DNA of 64,000 nucleotides, taken from assembly GCA_049578505.1 (NCBI GenBank), contig JBAUMC010000007.1, forward strand, positions 36,642 through 100,641. Direction: 5' to 3'. Position numbers and translations under genes: made by a program. The DNA comes from JAGVPT01 sp049578505 (lineage in GTDB: Bacteria; Bacteroidota; Ignavibacteria; UBA10030; UBA8401). Below are positions 7,851-16,816 of the stretch, one piece after another. Positions within the stretch are counted from its first letter, which is position 1. Each line of letters opens with the position of its first letter. A model generated the notes under the pieces. The model saw only the letters and a list, made by a program, of their open reading frames with translations, searched no databases and was not told where the DNA came from.

Positions 7851-9020
7851 ATGGGAAAACATATTGGGACGCGGAGCATTCATTCGGGTGAAGAAAAAAA
7901 ACGTTCGAACAGGGGGATAACGACCTCAGTCGCCCTTACTTCGACTTTTTTCTTCAAGAACGTTGACGAACTTCAACGGCATAAAGACAAAACCGACCCA
8001 AGGGAAGAATACGGTCGCTATCACAACCCCACCCGGTCGGTTGCAGAACAAAAGCTTGCCGACCTTGAGGGAGCAGACGATGCAATCATCTGCTCGTCGG
8101 GAATGTATGCGCTTACGGTTACCCTGCTTCGAATTCTTAAACCGGGTGACCATCTTCTCATCGTCGACGAAATGTACCACAGGACACAAGAGCTATGCTC
8201 TTCTTTGTTGAATAAGTTCGGTGTAGAAATCTCCGTTGTCAGAAGTTCCAGCCTCGAATCACTCCGATCGTCGATAAAAAAAAACACCCGGCTTTTTCTA
8301 TTTGAAACGCCGACAAACCCTCATCTCTACATTCAAGATATTGAATCGATCGTCTCGATTTGCAAAGAACGAAAAGTAAAGACTATCGTGGACGCGACAT
8401 TCGCTTCTCCGGTGAACCTTCTGCCTTTGAAGTTCGGAGTCGATATCGTGATTCATAGCTGTACGAAATACCTTGCCGGGCATAATGACATGATGGGGGG
8501 TGTTATTCTTTCTCGAAAGTCGATTATTGAATCTGTCCGTGAGCTTCACTTTACTATCGGGGGAACGTTAGACGCTCATTCCTCCTATTTGCTGATTCGC
8601 GGACTGAAGACCCTGCCTCTCCGCGTTGCCCACCAAAATCGACTCGCTGAAGCGATTGCGAATTTCCTTGTAACTCAACCCGCAGTGAAAAAAGTATTCT
8701 ATCCTTCGCTCTCGACTCATCCGAATTGTGAGATCGCAAAGCGACAAATGACAGGATTTGGAGGGGTCGTCTCGTTCGACCTCGGTTCTTCGGCGAGAGC
8801 AAAAACATTCGTTGATGCATTGACTATTCCGTACATCGCCCCCAGCCTGGGGGGAACGGAAAGCCTTGTGATACCCTATTCGGTCGTCGTTCCGCCCAGC
8901 CTTCAGGAAATCGAAACCGGCAAATTTGCCATCGAGCCTGGACTCGTGCGCCTGTCGGTTGGGCTTGAAGACGAGGAAGATCTGACTGACGACCTTGCAC
9001 ATGCGTTGAAAGCTCTGTAG
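7851..9020 (+). CDS. Cys/Met metabolism PLP-dependent enzyme (cystathionine gamma-synthase / beta- or gamma-lyase family)
   Basis: Transsulfuration-family enzyme acting on cysteine, homocysteine or cystathionine derivatives; sequence alone does not separate synthase from lyase or gamma-lyase. 389 residues from ATG 7851, matching the family length. Seen: GTRSIHSGE at the start, EYGRYHNPTRSV for cofactor phosphate binding from the neighbouring subunit, SSGMYALT, DATFASPVN with the PLP-ring aspartate, and the Schiff-base lysine K206 in HSCTKYLAGHNDMMGG. The end has the SLGGTESL motif. It lies alone between rho and the fatty-acid/acyl-CoA genes. Confidence 0.9.
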   Translation: MGKHIGTRSIHSGEEKKRSNRGITTSVALTSTFFFKNVDELQRHKDKTDPREEYGRYHNPTRSVAEQKLADLEGADDAIICSSGMYALTVTLLRILKPGDHLLIVDEMYHRTQELCSSLLNKFGVEISVVRSSSLESLRSSIKKNTRLFLFETPTNPHLYIQDIESIVSICKERKVKTIVDATFASPVNLLPLKFGVDIVIHSCTKYLAGHNDMMGGVILSRKSIIESVRELHFTIGGTLDAHSSYLLIRGLKTLPLRVAHQNRLAEAIANFLVTQPAVKKVFYPSLSTHPNCEIAKRQMTGFGGVVSFDLGSSARAKTFVDALTIPYIAPSLGGTESLVIPYSVVVPPSLQEIETGKFAIEPGLVRLSVGLEDEEDLTDDLAHALKAL

Positions 9021-9076
9021 TAAGTCCTCTTTTGCCTTTTCGTTTGAAGAGTCGTACCTTACCAAAAAAGATTTAT

Positions 9077-10255
9077 ATGAAAGATGCAGTTATTGTCGCT
9101 GCCTGCAGAACGCCCATTGGCTCGTTTGGAGGCGCATTGAGTTCTATCACTGCTCCCAAACTAGGAGCGATTGTTATTGAGGAGGGGTTGCAAAGGGCAA
9201 ATATTGCGAAGGATATCGTCGACGAAGTGATCATGGGAAATGTGCTGACCGCCGGAGAAGGACAAGCGCCGGCCCGTCAAGCGGCGATTTTTGCAGGACT
9301 TCCGCCCTCAGTAGAATGCACGACGGTGAATAAAGTATGCGGGTCAGGAATGAAAGCCATTATGCTTGGCACGCAAGCAATTCTGCTTGGCGACGCCGAA
9401 GTCGTTGTTGCGGGGGGAATGGAAAGTATGTCCAACACCCCATACTTGCTGGAAAAAGCTCGCATCGGCTACAAGATGGGTAATGCTGAGCTAGTCGATT
9501 CGATGATCAAAGATGGTTTGTGGGATGTCTACAATAATTTTCATATGGGAAACGCGGCAGAATTGTGTGCCAAGGAATGTGCGGTCTCGCGTGAAGCGCA
9601 AGATCAGTTCGCGGTCCTCAGCTATCGGCGTGCTCAGGAGTCACAAGCCCGAGGACGGTTTAGAGATGAGATAATTAAAGTAGGTATTATCAAGAAGAAA
9701 GGGGATATTGAATTTGTTGAAGAGGACGAGGATCCAAAGAAAACTAATTTTGAAAAAATTCCAACCCTAAAGCCGGCCTTCCAAAAAGATGGAACCGTAA
9801 CCGCGGCGAATTCTTCAAAGATAAACGACGGTGCTGCAGCGGTTGTTCTCATGTCTCTCGGGAAAGCGCAGTCGCTTGGGGTGAAGCCTATTGCAAAAAT
9901 CATCGCAAGCGCTTCATCCGCTAAAAAACCTGAATGGTTTACAACGGCACCCGCGGATGTGATTCCAAAGGTGTTAAAGAAATCAGGTCTAACGATAGAC
10001 GAAATAGATTTGTTCGAGATTAATGAGGCATTTGCGGTCGTTACTCTTGCGGTAAATAAAATCCTCGGAATCGATATCAATAAAGTCAATATCAACGGCG
10101 GCGCGGTTGCGCTTGGTCATCCGATTGGCGCAAGCGGAGCACGAATTGTTGTCACGCTGATTCATGCTCTACAACAAAGAAATTTAAAGCGCGGGCTTGC
10201 AGCAATCTGCATTGGCGGCGGTGAGGCAAGCGGAATAGTGATGGAAATGATGTGA
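9077..10255 (+). CDS. Acetyl-CoA acetyltransferase (thiolase)
   Basis: Condenses two acetyl-CoA or cleaves 3-ketoacyl-CoA. 392 residues from ATG 9077 (MKDAVIVAACRTPIG), a typical thiolase N-terminus; reading further upstream adds only unrelated residues. Catalytic residues visible: nucleophile C88 in NKVCGSGMKA, NEAFAV, the histidine in GGAVALGHPIGASGAR, and the second cysteine in CIGGGEASG. It heads a run of acyl-CoA genes on the same strand (3-hydroxybutyryl-CoA dehydrogenase 38 bases later, acyl-CoA dehydrogenase next), so a role in short-chain acyl-CoA oxidation or butyryl-CoA metabolism is likely. Confidence 0.95.
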   Translation: MKDAVIVAACRTPIGSFGGALSSITAPKLGAIVIEEGLQRANIAKDIVDEVIMGNVLTAGEGQAPARQAAIFAGLPPSVECTTVNKVCGSGMKAIMLGTQAILLGDAEVVVAGGMESMSNTPYLLEKARIGYKMGNAELVDSMIKDGLWDVYNNFHMGNAAELCAKECAVSREAQDQFAVLSYRRAQESQARGRFRDEIIKVGIIKKKGDIEFVEEDEDPKKTNFEKIPTLKPAFQKDGTVTAANSSKINDGAAAVVLMSLGKAQSLGVKPIAKIIASASSAKKPEWFTTAPADVIPKVLKKSGLTIDEIDLFEINEAFAVVTLAVNKILGIDINKVNINGGAVALGHPIGASGARIVVTLIHALQQRNLKRGLAAICIGGGEASGIVMEMM

Positions 10256-10293
10256 CAACGTACAACGCGCAGTGATGGATGGTTGAGAAAAAT

Positions 10294-11154
10294 ATGAAAA
10301 TTAAAAATATTTCTGTGATTGGAGCCGGAACGATGGGGAATGGCATCGCGCATGTCTGCGCATTTTACGGCTTCAATGTCACGCTTAACGACATCGGTCA
10401 GGAATATATCGACCGGGGGCTGAAAACGATAGCGTCCAACCTCGACCGGCAGGTCAAAAAGGGTAATCTCACTGAAGTACAAAAAACAAAGACCCTCGGT
10501 AATATTACAACTTCGGACTCGCTTCCCGAAGCTGTTCGATCCGCCGACCTTGTGATAGAAGCCGCTACGGAGAACAAGAAGGTAAAACTGGACATTTTTA
10601 AGACACTTGATACCGCATCGCCATCTACTACAATCCTTGCCTCCAATACCTCATCCATTTCAATAACAGAGATTGCAGCTTCAACAAAAAGGCCGGCACA
10701 AGTTATCGGAATGCACTTCATGAATCCTGTCCCTGTTATGAAGCTTGTAGAGGTCATTCGGGGGCTTGCCACATCGAATGAAACTTTTGAAACGGTAAAG
10801 ATTTTAACTGGATCGTTGGAAAAGACGCCGGTCGAGGTAAATGATTTTCCCGGATTTGTTTCAAACAGAATTTTGCTCCCCATGCTTAACGAAGCCATGT
10901 ATTGTGTTATGGAAGGTGTGGCGACGCCGGAAGCAATCGACACCGTGATGAAGCTGGGGATGAATCACCCGATGGGCCCGCTCACGCTTGCAGATTTCAT
11001 AGGGCTCGATGTCTGCTTATCGATTATGAACGTTCTTTATGAAGGACTGGGCGATCCGAAATATCGTCCATGCCCTCTGTTGAAAAAAATGGTTGCCGCA
11101 GGACATCTTGGGAGAAAAACGGGAAAAGGATTCTACGAGTATTCGGCAGCATGA
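10294..11154 (+). CDS. hbd: 3-hydroxybutyryl-CoA dehydrogenase
   Basis: NAD(P)-dependent interconversion of 3-hydroxybutyryl-CoA and acetoacetyl-CoA. From ATG 10294 it is 286 residues; an in-frame ATG five codons earlier (10279) is possible and neither has a strong ribosome site. The Rossmann fingerprint GAGTMGNGIA is at the N-terminus, followed by SNTSSISITEIA, the catalytic GMHFMNPVPVMKLVE with the histidine, NRILLPMLNEA, and the C-terminal GRKTGKGFYEY. The single-domain length is that of bacterial Hbd rather than the multifunctional FadB. The position between thiolase and acyl-CoA dehydrogenase fits. Confidence 0.95.
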   Translation: MKIKNISVIGAGTMGNGIAHVCAFYGFNVTLNDIGQEYIDRGLKTIASNLDRQVKKGNLTEVQKTKTLGNITTSDSLPEAVRSADLVIEAATENKKVKLDIFKTLDTASPSTTILASNTSSISITEIAASTKRPAQVIGMHFMNPVPVMKLVEVIRGLATSNETFETVKILTGSLEKTPVEVNDFPGFVSNRILLPMLNEAMYCVMEGVATPEAIDTVMKLGMNHPMGPLTLADFIGLDVCLSIMNVLYEGLGDPKYRPCPLLKKMVAAGHLGRKTGKGFYEYSAA

Positions 11155-11247
11155 TAAATACCAAGTATTGGTTTTTAGGTTTTAGCAATAAGCTAATACC
11201 CAATTCCCAACAGCTTCCAAATTGTTCGACCAATTCTTATTACGAAA

Positions 11248-12387
11248 ATGAACTTCGAGCTAAACGAAACACAACGAATGATCCGCGAAACTGCCCGACA
11301 GTTTGCTCACGATGAGTTGGCATCTTCCGCAGACTCACGTGACGAGAAAGAGGAATTTCCGTATGAAGCGGTGAAGAAATTGGGAGACCTAGGATTTATG
11401 GGGATGATGGTGCCGGAACAATACGGCGGCGCAGGGCTTGATACAGTGAGTTACTCCCTTGCGGTTGAAGAGATCTCTCGTGCTGATGCGTCGTGCGGGG
11501 TGATTATGTCCGTAAATAACTCTCTCGTCTGCTACGGTATCAATGAGTTTGGCACGGAAGAACAAAAGCAAAAATTCTTATCCCTTCTGGCAGCGGGGAA
11601 AAAGCTCGGTGCGTTTGCACTTTCAGAGCCCGAGGCGGGAAGCGACGCTACGAACCAACGAACGACGGCGGTCCGCGATGGCGATTTTTACGTTATGAAC
11701 GGAATCAAGAATTGGATTACTAACGGTTTTAGCGCCGATTACGTTCTGGTGATGGCGACAACCGATCCGGCTAAAGGGAGCCGCGGCATCAGTACGTTTA
11801 TTCTTGAAAAAGGAATGCCTGGATTTACCGTCGGCAAGAAAGAGCGAAAACTCGGAATACGAAGCTCAGACACCGTGTCGATCGCGTTCCAGGATGTCCG
11901 TGTTCCGGCGGCGAACAGGATCGGAGAGGAAGGATTTGGTTTTAAGTTCGCAATGACGACCCTGGACGGAGGCCGAATTGGTATTGCGTCGCAGGCTGTT
12001 GGCATCGCCCAGGCAAGCCTCGATGCGGCCGTCAAATATTCAAAAGAGCGGAAAGCATTTGACCAGCCATTGTCAGGTTTGCAGGCGATTCAGTTTAAAA
12101 TTGCTGACATGGCGACTGAAGTCGACGCGGCTCGTTTATTAACCTTGCGGGCTGCACTCACTAAAGATTCGGGACAAAGATTTACACAACACGCGGCGAT
12201 GGCGAAACTCTTTGCCTCGAAGGTAGCGGTTAAATGTGCTCTCGAGGCTATCCAGATTCATGGCGGGTACGGCTACATTCGCGAGTACAATGTCGAGCGC
12301 TATCTGCGCGATGCCAAGATTACCGAGATCTATGAAGGAACTTCAGAAATCCAACGAATTGTGATCGCACGTTCATTATTACAGTAG
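11248..12387 (+). CDS. Short-chain acyl-CoA dehydrogenase (butyryl-CoA type)
   Basis: FAD-dependent alpha,beta-dehydrogenation of acyl-CoA. 379 residues, typical for short-chain or butyryl-CoA dehydrogenases. Seen: FALSEPEAGSDA and WITNG for FAD binding, GHxxGYG-like IQIHGGYGYIREY, and the catalytic glutamate E363 in IYEGTSEIQR at the end. Electron acceptors (EtfAB) are not in the window. Together with the two preceding genes it gives three of the four steps of a short-chain beta-oxidation cycle; an enoyl-CoA hydratase is missing here. Confidence 0.94.
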   Translation: MNFELNETQRMIRETARQFAHDELASSADSRDEKEEFPYEAVKKLGDLGFMGMMVPEQYGGAGLDTVSYSLAVEEISRADASCGVIMSVNNSLVCYGINEFGTEEQKQKFLSLLAAGKKLGAFALSEPEAGSDATNQRTTAVRDGDFYVMNGIKNWITNGFSADYVLVMATTDPAKGSRGISTFILEKGMPGFTVGKKERKLGIRSSDTVSIAFQDVRVPAANRIGEEGFGFKFAMTTLDGGRIGIASQAVGIAQASLDAAVKYSKERKAFDQPLSGLQAIQFKIADMATEVDAARLLTLRAALTKDSGQRFTQHAAMAKLFASKVAVKCALEAIQIHGGYGYIREYNVERYLRDAKITEIYEGTSEIQRIVIARSLLQ

Positions 12388-12422
12388 GGAATTGCGCGGG
12401 AGGTCGTTCATTTCTTTTTCTA

Positions 12423-12449
12423 ACCCTCGGAGTCAATTGAACTGAGGGT
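12423..12449 (+). other. Hairpin upstream of the semialdehyde dehydrogenase gene
   Basis: ACCCTC (12423-12428) pairs with GAGGGT (12444-12449), with AGT/ACT continuing the stem inside after a two-base bulge. No U-run follows, so it is not a standard terminator; it sits in the 111-base gap after the acyl-CoA dehydrogenase. Confidence 0.35.
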
Positions 12450-12498
12450 CATTGCCGATAATTCAGACGTCAAACGATTTTTTATAAAGGAGGACTCT

Positions 12499-14007
12499 AT
12501 GTCATCCAGGACGGATACTTTTACCTTTCCGCAGGGGGAAGTTGCGTCATCGGAAATTAAACGGTTGAAGAATTACATTGGAGGGACATGGGTAGATTCT
12601 GACGCCGCGGAATATCTCACTGTGATGAATCCTTCAATCGGCCTGCCGATTGCCGAAGTACCACTTTCCACATCTCATGCTGTTGACGACGCAGTAGTGA
12701 AAGCGAATGAAGCTTTCCACTCATGGTCGGTAATGCCTATTAAAGAAAGGGCGCAGGTCTTTTTTCGCTACAAGGCCTTATTGGAAAAAAATGCTCAGGC
12801 ATTGGCTGAATTAGTGCAGGAAGAAAATGGCAAAATAAAGAGCGAAGCGATGGCCGAAATCGAAAAAGCAATTGAAGTAACGGAATTTGCCTGCTCGATG
12901 CCGCAGTTAGCTTCGGGAGAAATCTTAGAAGTGAGCAAAGGGGTTGAATGCCGCATTGACCGCTATCCGCTGGGTGTTGTTGCGAGCATTACGCCTTTTA
13001 ATTTTCCCAACATGGTACCTAACTGGACCATTCCTAATGCATTGGTTTTGGGAAATGCATTGATTCTGAAACCCTCGGAACAGGTTCCATTGAGCGCTTG
13101 TAAAATTGCAGATTTGTTGAAAGAAGCTGGATTGCCGGACGGCGTGTTCAGTATTGTTAATGGATCACAGGCTGTCGTGGAAGCGATATGTGATCATCCG
13201 GAAATACAAGCCGTTTCGTTTGTAGGCTCAACGCGTGTGGCAAAGCTTGTATATACTCGCGCTGCAGCGCATTTGAAACGCGCCCTATGTCTTGGGGGTG
13301 CTAAAAATCACTTGATCGTTCTTCCCGACGCAAACGAAGAAATGACCGCTTCGAATGTCGCGGCTTCAATGAGCGGATGTGCCGGACAACGGTGCATGGC
13401 GGCGTCAGCGATGGTCGCAGTTGGCAATGTTGACCGGATCATTCAGAGGCTGTGCGACGAAGCGAGGAAGATTGTTCCGGGGAAAAATCTCGGTGCAGTT
13501 ATTTCGAAAAAGGCAAAAGAGAGAATTGAGAGATACATTACTGAAGCCGAACAACAAGGAGCAAAAGTGCTTGTGGATGGAAGGAACGCAATTGTTGAAG
13601 GCAAAGAAAACGGCTATTACGTTGGACCGACCGTCATTGATGACGTCCGGCCGGAGATGAGGATTGCACAAGAAGAAGTCTTTGGTCCGGTGCTCTCCAT
13701 ATTGCGAACAAAGAACATCGATGACGCGATCAGAATTGAAAATAGTTCTCCGTATGGGAACGCAGCTTCGGTTTTCACACAAAGCGGCGGCATGGCCCGG
13801 TACGTCATTGAACGTGCCAGTGCCGGGATGATCGGGGTAAATATCGGCGTGCCGGTTCCGCGCGAGCCATTTTCGTTTGGCGGGTGGAACGAATCAAAGT
13901 TCGGCGCGGGAGATATTACGGGAAAAAGCTCCATCGAGTTCTTTACAAAGCTGAAGAAGACAACGATTAAATGGAATCCCGAATCGAAAGTGAATTGGAT
14001 GAGTTGA
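12499..14007 (+). CDS. mmsA: CoA-acylating methylmalonate/malonate-semialdehyde dehydrogenase
   Basis: Converts malonate semialdehyde to acetyl-CoA, or methylmalonate semialdehyde to propionyl-CoA, with CoA and NAD+. 502 residues; ATG 12499 has a strong AAAGGAGGA site. Aldehyde-dehydrogenase fold with FNFPNMVPNW (168-177), NAD-binding FVGSTRVAK (241-249), and the nucleophile C299 in SGCAGQRCM. The position where most aldehyde dehydrogenases have the general-base glutamate is asparagine (N270 in LGGAKNHLIV), as in the CoA-acylating MMSDH branch. It faces the pyrimidine operon tail to tail; that operon would produce malonate semialdehyde from beta-alanine, so this enzyme is its logical last step. 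Valine or inositol breakdown are alternative uses. Confidence 0.93.
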   Translation: MSSRTDTFTFPQGEVASSEIKRLKNYIGGTWVDSDAAEYLTVMNPSIGLPIAEVPLSTSHAVDDAVVKANEAFHSWSVMPIKERAQVFFRYKALLEKNAQALAELVQEENGKIKSEAMAEIEKAIEVTEFACSMPQLASGEILEVSKGVECRIDRYPLGVVASITPFNFPNMVPNWTIPNALVLGNALILKPSEQVPLSACKIADLLKEAGLPDGVFSIVNGSQAVVEAICDHPEIQAVSFVGSTRVAKLVYTRAAAHLKRALCLGGAKNHLIVLPDANEEMTASNVAASMSGCAGQRCMAASAMVAVGNVDRIIQRLCDEARKIVPGKNLGAVISKKAKERIERYITEAEQQGAKVLVDGRNAIVEGKENGYYVGPTVIDDVRPEMRIAQEEVFGPVLSILRTKNIDDAIRIENSSPYGNAASVFTQSGGMARYVIERASAGMIGVNIGVPVPREPFSFGGWNESKFGAGDITGKSSIEFFTKLKKTTIKWNPESKVNWMS

Positions 14008-14054
14008 ACTGGACGAGCGTGACCCGATGCCGATACCTATTAGGTAAATACGTT

Positions 14055-14720
14055 ATGAACGCATGTTGTAATAATCCGGCTTCGTGCGAGCCGGCGAATA
14101 AATTTTTCACCAAATGGTCGAAGCGTTATGCCAAGCGCTTTCGCAAGGAAGGGCTGGAGAAGACTCAGCGCTATTTGTTGGAGGGTGTTCGCAAAGAGGC
14201 CGTGGCTTCGAAAGAAATCCTCGACATTGGATGTGGTATTGGTTCACTGCACATGACTCTTTTGCTAGAAGGTGCTGCAAGTGCCACTGCTATCGATGTC
14301 TCTGACGGAATGCTGCAACAGGCAAAGGCATTAGCGAAAGAGAACCGCATGGAAAAGCAGACTAACTATATTCTAGGCGACTTTGTAAGTGAATCAGGAA
14401 TGATTAAACAGGCAGATATAACGATGATGGATAAGGTAGTGTGTTGCTATGAAGACTATAATACCCTTATCACTACATCAGCGGCGAAGACGAAAACCAT
14501 CTACGCAGTTACTCATCCGAAAAAGAATATTATCATGGAGTTGTTGTTCAAGCTCCAAATTTTCATTTTGAAATTGTTCCGTAATTCGTTCTATCCCTTC
14601 TGGCATGACTGGAATGAAGTACATCGAATAATTCTCGGTCAGGGATTTCGGCTGATTTATTCCAACTCGACAATTGCGTGGCAAGTTTTGGTTTACAAAA
14701 GAATCTCTTCTCCCATCTGA
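14055..14720 (+). CDS. SAM-dependent class I methyltransferase
   Basis: 221 residues from ATG 14055; an earlier in-frame start would overlap mmsA and add a non-conserved segment. Motif I is ILDIGCGIGSLH, followed by the acidic end of strand two in ATAIDVSDGML. The protein resembles the magnesium-protoporphyrin O-methyltransferase (BchM)-like group in size and in the C-terminal WQVLVYKR, but no chlorophyll genes are present, so the substrate is unknown. The N-terminus is unusually cysteine-rich (MNACCNNPASCEP). It starts 47 bases after mmsA and converges with the permease gene. Confidence 0.8.
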   Translation: MNACCNNPASCEPANKFFTKWSKRYAKRFRKEGLEKTQRYLLEGVRKEAVASKEILDIGCGIGSLHMTLLLEGAASATAIDVSDGMLQQAKALAKENRMEKQTNYILGDFVSESGMIKQADITMMDKVVCCYEDYNTLITTSAAKTKTIYAVTHPKKNIIMELLFKLQIFILKLFRNSFYPFWHDWNEVHRIILGQGFRLIYSNSTIAWQVLVYKRISSPI

Positions 14721-14741
14721 TTTGTCCTCCGCTCCGATTTC

Positions 14742-16253
14742 CTACCTCACGGCCTTACGCAAATTGTTTCTCCTTCTTGTGAGCAAAGCATAAACAATGA
14801 ATGCTACACTGAATCCGACGAACCACGCGTAACTATAAACATTCATCAAAAACGGACCGATTGAAACAGGGTCTACTGCGTTAATTGTACCAAGGAAACC
14901 GGGGACACTCGGCGCGACGCCAAGAATAAGTGCCACGATCGCCCTTGGATTGAATCCATTATTGTATGAATATTCACCTTCGGAATTATAGAGGTCGATT
15001 GATTGGAGTATAGTGTGGCGAATGAAAAAATAATCGCATATGAGAATTCCGCCGATCGGTCCGAGGAGGGCGGAATAGCCAACCAGCCAAGTGAAAATAT
15101 ATCCGCTCGGATCCGCAACCAGCTTCCACGGCTGTATGAGGATGCCGATAATGCCGGTAATTAGCCCGCCGATACGAAACGTGATCTTCGACGGCCAGAG
15201 ATTCGAAAAATCATTCGCGGGACTTACGACATTCGCGGCGAGGTTCGTTGCTAATGTTGCTAGGCACAGTGCGAATAACGAAACTAATAGCACGAGAGGG
15301 TTTGTAAATCGGGAAATCAAAACGACGGGGTCCCAAATCGGGAATCCGCCGTAAATCACTATCGTAGCAGACGTAACAGCAACGCCGATGAAAGAATACA
15401 AAGCCATTGTTGCCGGTAACCCTATTGCCTGACCAAGCATCTGATCGCGCTGGGTGCGAGAGTAGCGGGTAAAGTCTGGGATGTTGAGCGACAACGTAGC
15501 CCAAAACCCAATCATTCCAGTCAATGAAGGAAAAAACACCAGCCAAAATTTTCCTTCTTTCGGCCCGCCGGGCACAAACTGAGAGGGCTGCGATAACATC
15601 GGTCCGAATCCTCCGGCCTGAACATACGCCCACATAAGCAATACCAAGCCTAGCAATATGAGAAGCGGTGCTTTGATGTTTAAGAGAAAACGAATCGATT
15701 CTATCCCCTTGTAAATGACCAGCATATTGATTCCCCAAAAAAACAGAAAGCAGGCAAGTTGAGGGGTGTTAATGCCTGCGAACCAAACAGGCAGTGAGTT
15801 CCAGGAGGGGATGTAAATTGAGATCATTTTGTAAATGGCCCATCCTCCTATCCAGCTTTGAATACCGAACCATCCGCAGGCGACAAACGCGCGGAGCAAA
15901 GCCGGTATATTTGCCCCGCGCACTCCAAACGAAGCCCGGCAATACACAGGAAAAGGGATTCCGTATTTGGTCCCCGCGTGGGCGTTGAGAACCATGGGTA
16001 TGAGCACGATGGCATTTCCGAGAAAAACCGTCAGCACTGCCTGATACCAGTTCATTCCTTCGGAAATAAGGGAAGAAGCAAGCATGTAGGTTGGAATACA
16101 TGCCGACATTGATATCCAAAGGGCGGCGATATCATAGGTTCCCCATTTTCGCTGGGAAAGTTTCGTCGGTGAAATGTCGTCGTTAATAAGCGAGCTATTC
16201 CGGAGAGAAGAGAGGTCGACTTCGACGATCTCAGAATTTCCCGAATCGGGCAT
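14742..16253 (-). CDS. NCS1 family nucleobase/hydantoin:cation symporter
   Basis: Imports uracil, thymine, hydantoin, allantoin or a related compound across the inner membrane with a cation. 503 residues from ATG 16253; a longer TTG-started frame exists but adds nothing conserved. About 12 hydrophobic segments; family marks include WGTYDIAALWISMSACIPTY in TM1, VYCRASFGVRG, WFGIQSWIGGWA, and NIPDFTRYSRTQRDQ. It is the last gene of the minus-strand pyrimidine catabolism cluster, so uracil or dihydropyrimidine uptake is the best guess. 60 bases separate it from the DUF1761 gene. Confidence 0.92.
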   Translation of the reverse strand: MPDSGNSEIVEVDLSSLRNSSLINDDISPTKLSQRKWGTYDIAALWISMSACIPTYMLASSLISEGMNWYQAVLTVFLGNAIVLIPMVLNAHAGTKYGIPFPVYCRASFGVRGANIPALLRAFVACGWFGIQSWIGGWAIYKMISIYIPSWNSLPVWFAGINTPQLACFLFFWGINMLVIYKGIESIRFLLNIKAPLLILLGLVLLMWAYVQAGGFGPMLSQPSQFVPGGPKEGKFWLVFFPSLTGMIGFWATLSLNIPDFTRYSRTQRDQMLGQAIGLPATMALYSFIGVAVTSATIVIYGGFPIWDPVVLISRFTNPLVLLVSLFALCLATLATNLAANVVSPANDFSNLWPSKITFRIGGLITGIIGILIQPWKLVADPSGYIFTWLVGYSALLGPIGGILICDYFFIRHTILQSIDLYNSEGEYSYNNGFNPRAIVALILGVAPSVPGFLGTINAVDPVSIGPFLMNVYSYAWFVGFSVAFIVYALLTRRRNNLRKAVR

Positions 16254-16313
16254 AAATTTTTGAATGATGGAAGTAGTAAACTGGCTGCACAATAAAGCGA
16301 GGGTAAACTTATC

Positions 16314-16754
16314 CTACATGGCTTCTTCTTTTTCCCACAGCTTCTTGTGCCACAAGGTCAAAATAATTCCGCCCAGGACAAAATTAACAAGCTGGTATCC
16401 GCTGTCGACTGCCCAAAGCGCCCAGGGCTGCATTTGATAACGATTTGTGATCCCCATTATTGTCGCGACAAATCCGAACCAATTCCAAAATCCCACCATT
16501 GCTCCTTCCACCGGCGTTCTTGCTTTAGCATACGCGAGAGCATGAACAAGCACCCACGAGACTGCGAGGTAAGCGATGAACGTCAAGCCATACGCCTTCC
16601 ATGGGCTCATCGTTGATGCCATCTCCATTGTGATGCCGGTAAGCTGCATCCACTTATTGCCGAAGAGAATCGGCGAATACCAGACAGCCCCAAATATAAA
16701 TTGAACGAACGCGACGACAAAGACCGCAATGTAGTTAATTTTGGGTCGCTCCAT
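16314..16754 (-). CDS. DUF1761 family small membrane protein
   Basis: 146 residues with four predicted transmembrane segments and the DUF1761 N-terminal pattern NYIAVFVVAFVQFIFGAVWY followed by SPILFGNKWM. Function of the family is unknown. GGAGATT upstream of the ATG gives a good ribosome site. It sits between dihydropyrimidinase and the NCS1 permease in the pyrimidine operon, and is one of three small membrane proteins interleaved with the enzymes. A link with uptake or with membrane handling of the pathway is possible but not shown. Confidence 0.75.
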   Translation of the reverse strand: MERPKINYIAVFVVAFVQFIFGAVWYSPILFGNKWMQLTGITMEMASTMSPWKAYGLTFIAYLAVSWVLVHALAYAKARTPVEGAMVGFWNWFGFVATIMGITNRYQMQPWALWAVDSGYQLVNFVLGGIILTLWHKKLWEKEEAM

Positions 16755-16816
16755 AATTTAATCTCCGATCTCAGTTGATGGATCAATTGTTACCGCAGTT
16801 TTGCAGACGCAAATAT

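Noticed and set aside
12423..12449. Rho-independent terminator before mmsA
   Set aside because: The hairpin is fair but there is no U-run after it on the coding strand.
12499..14007. Succinate-semialdehyde or generic aldehyde dehydrogenase identity for 12499
   Set aside because: The general-base Glu is Asn in LGGAKNHLIV, the mark of the CoA-acylating MMSDH group.
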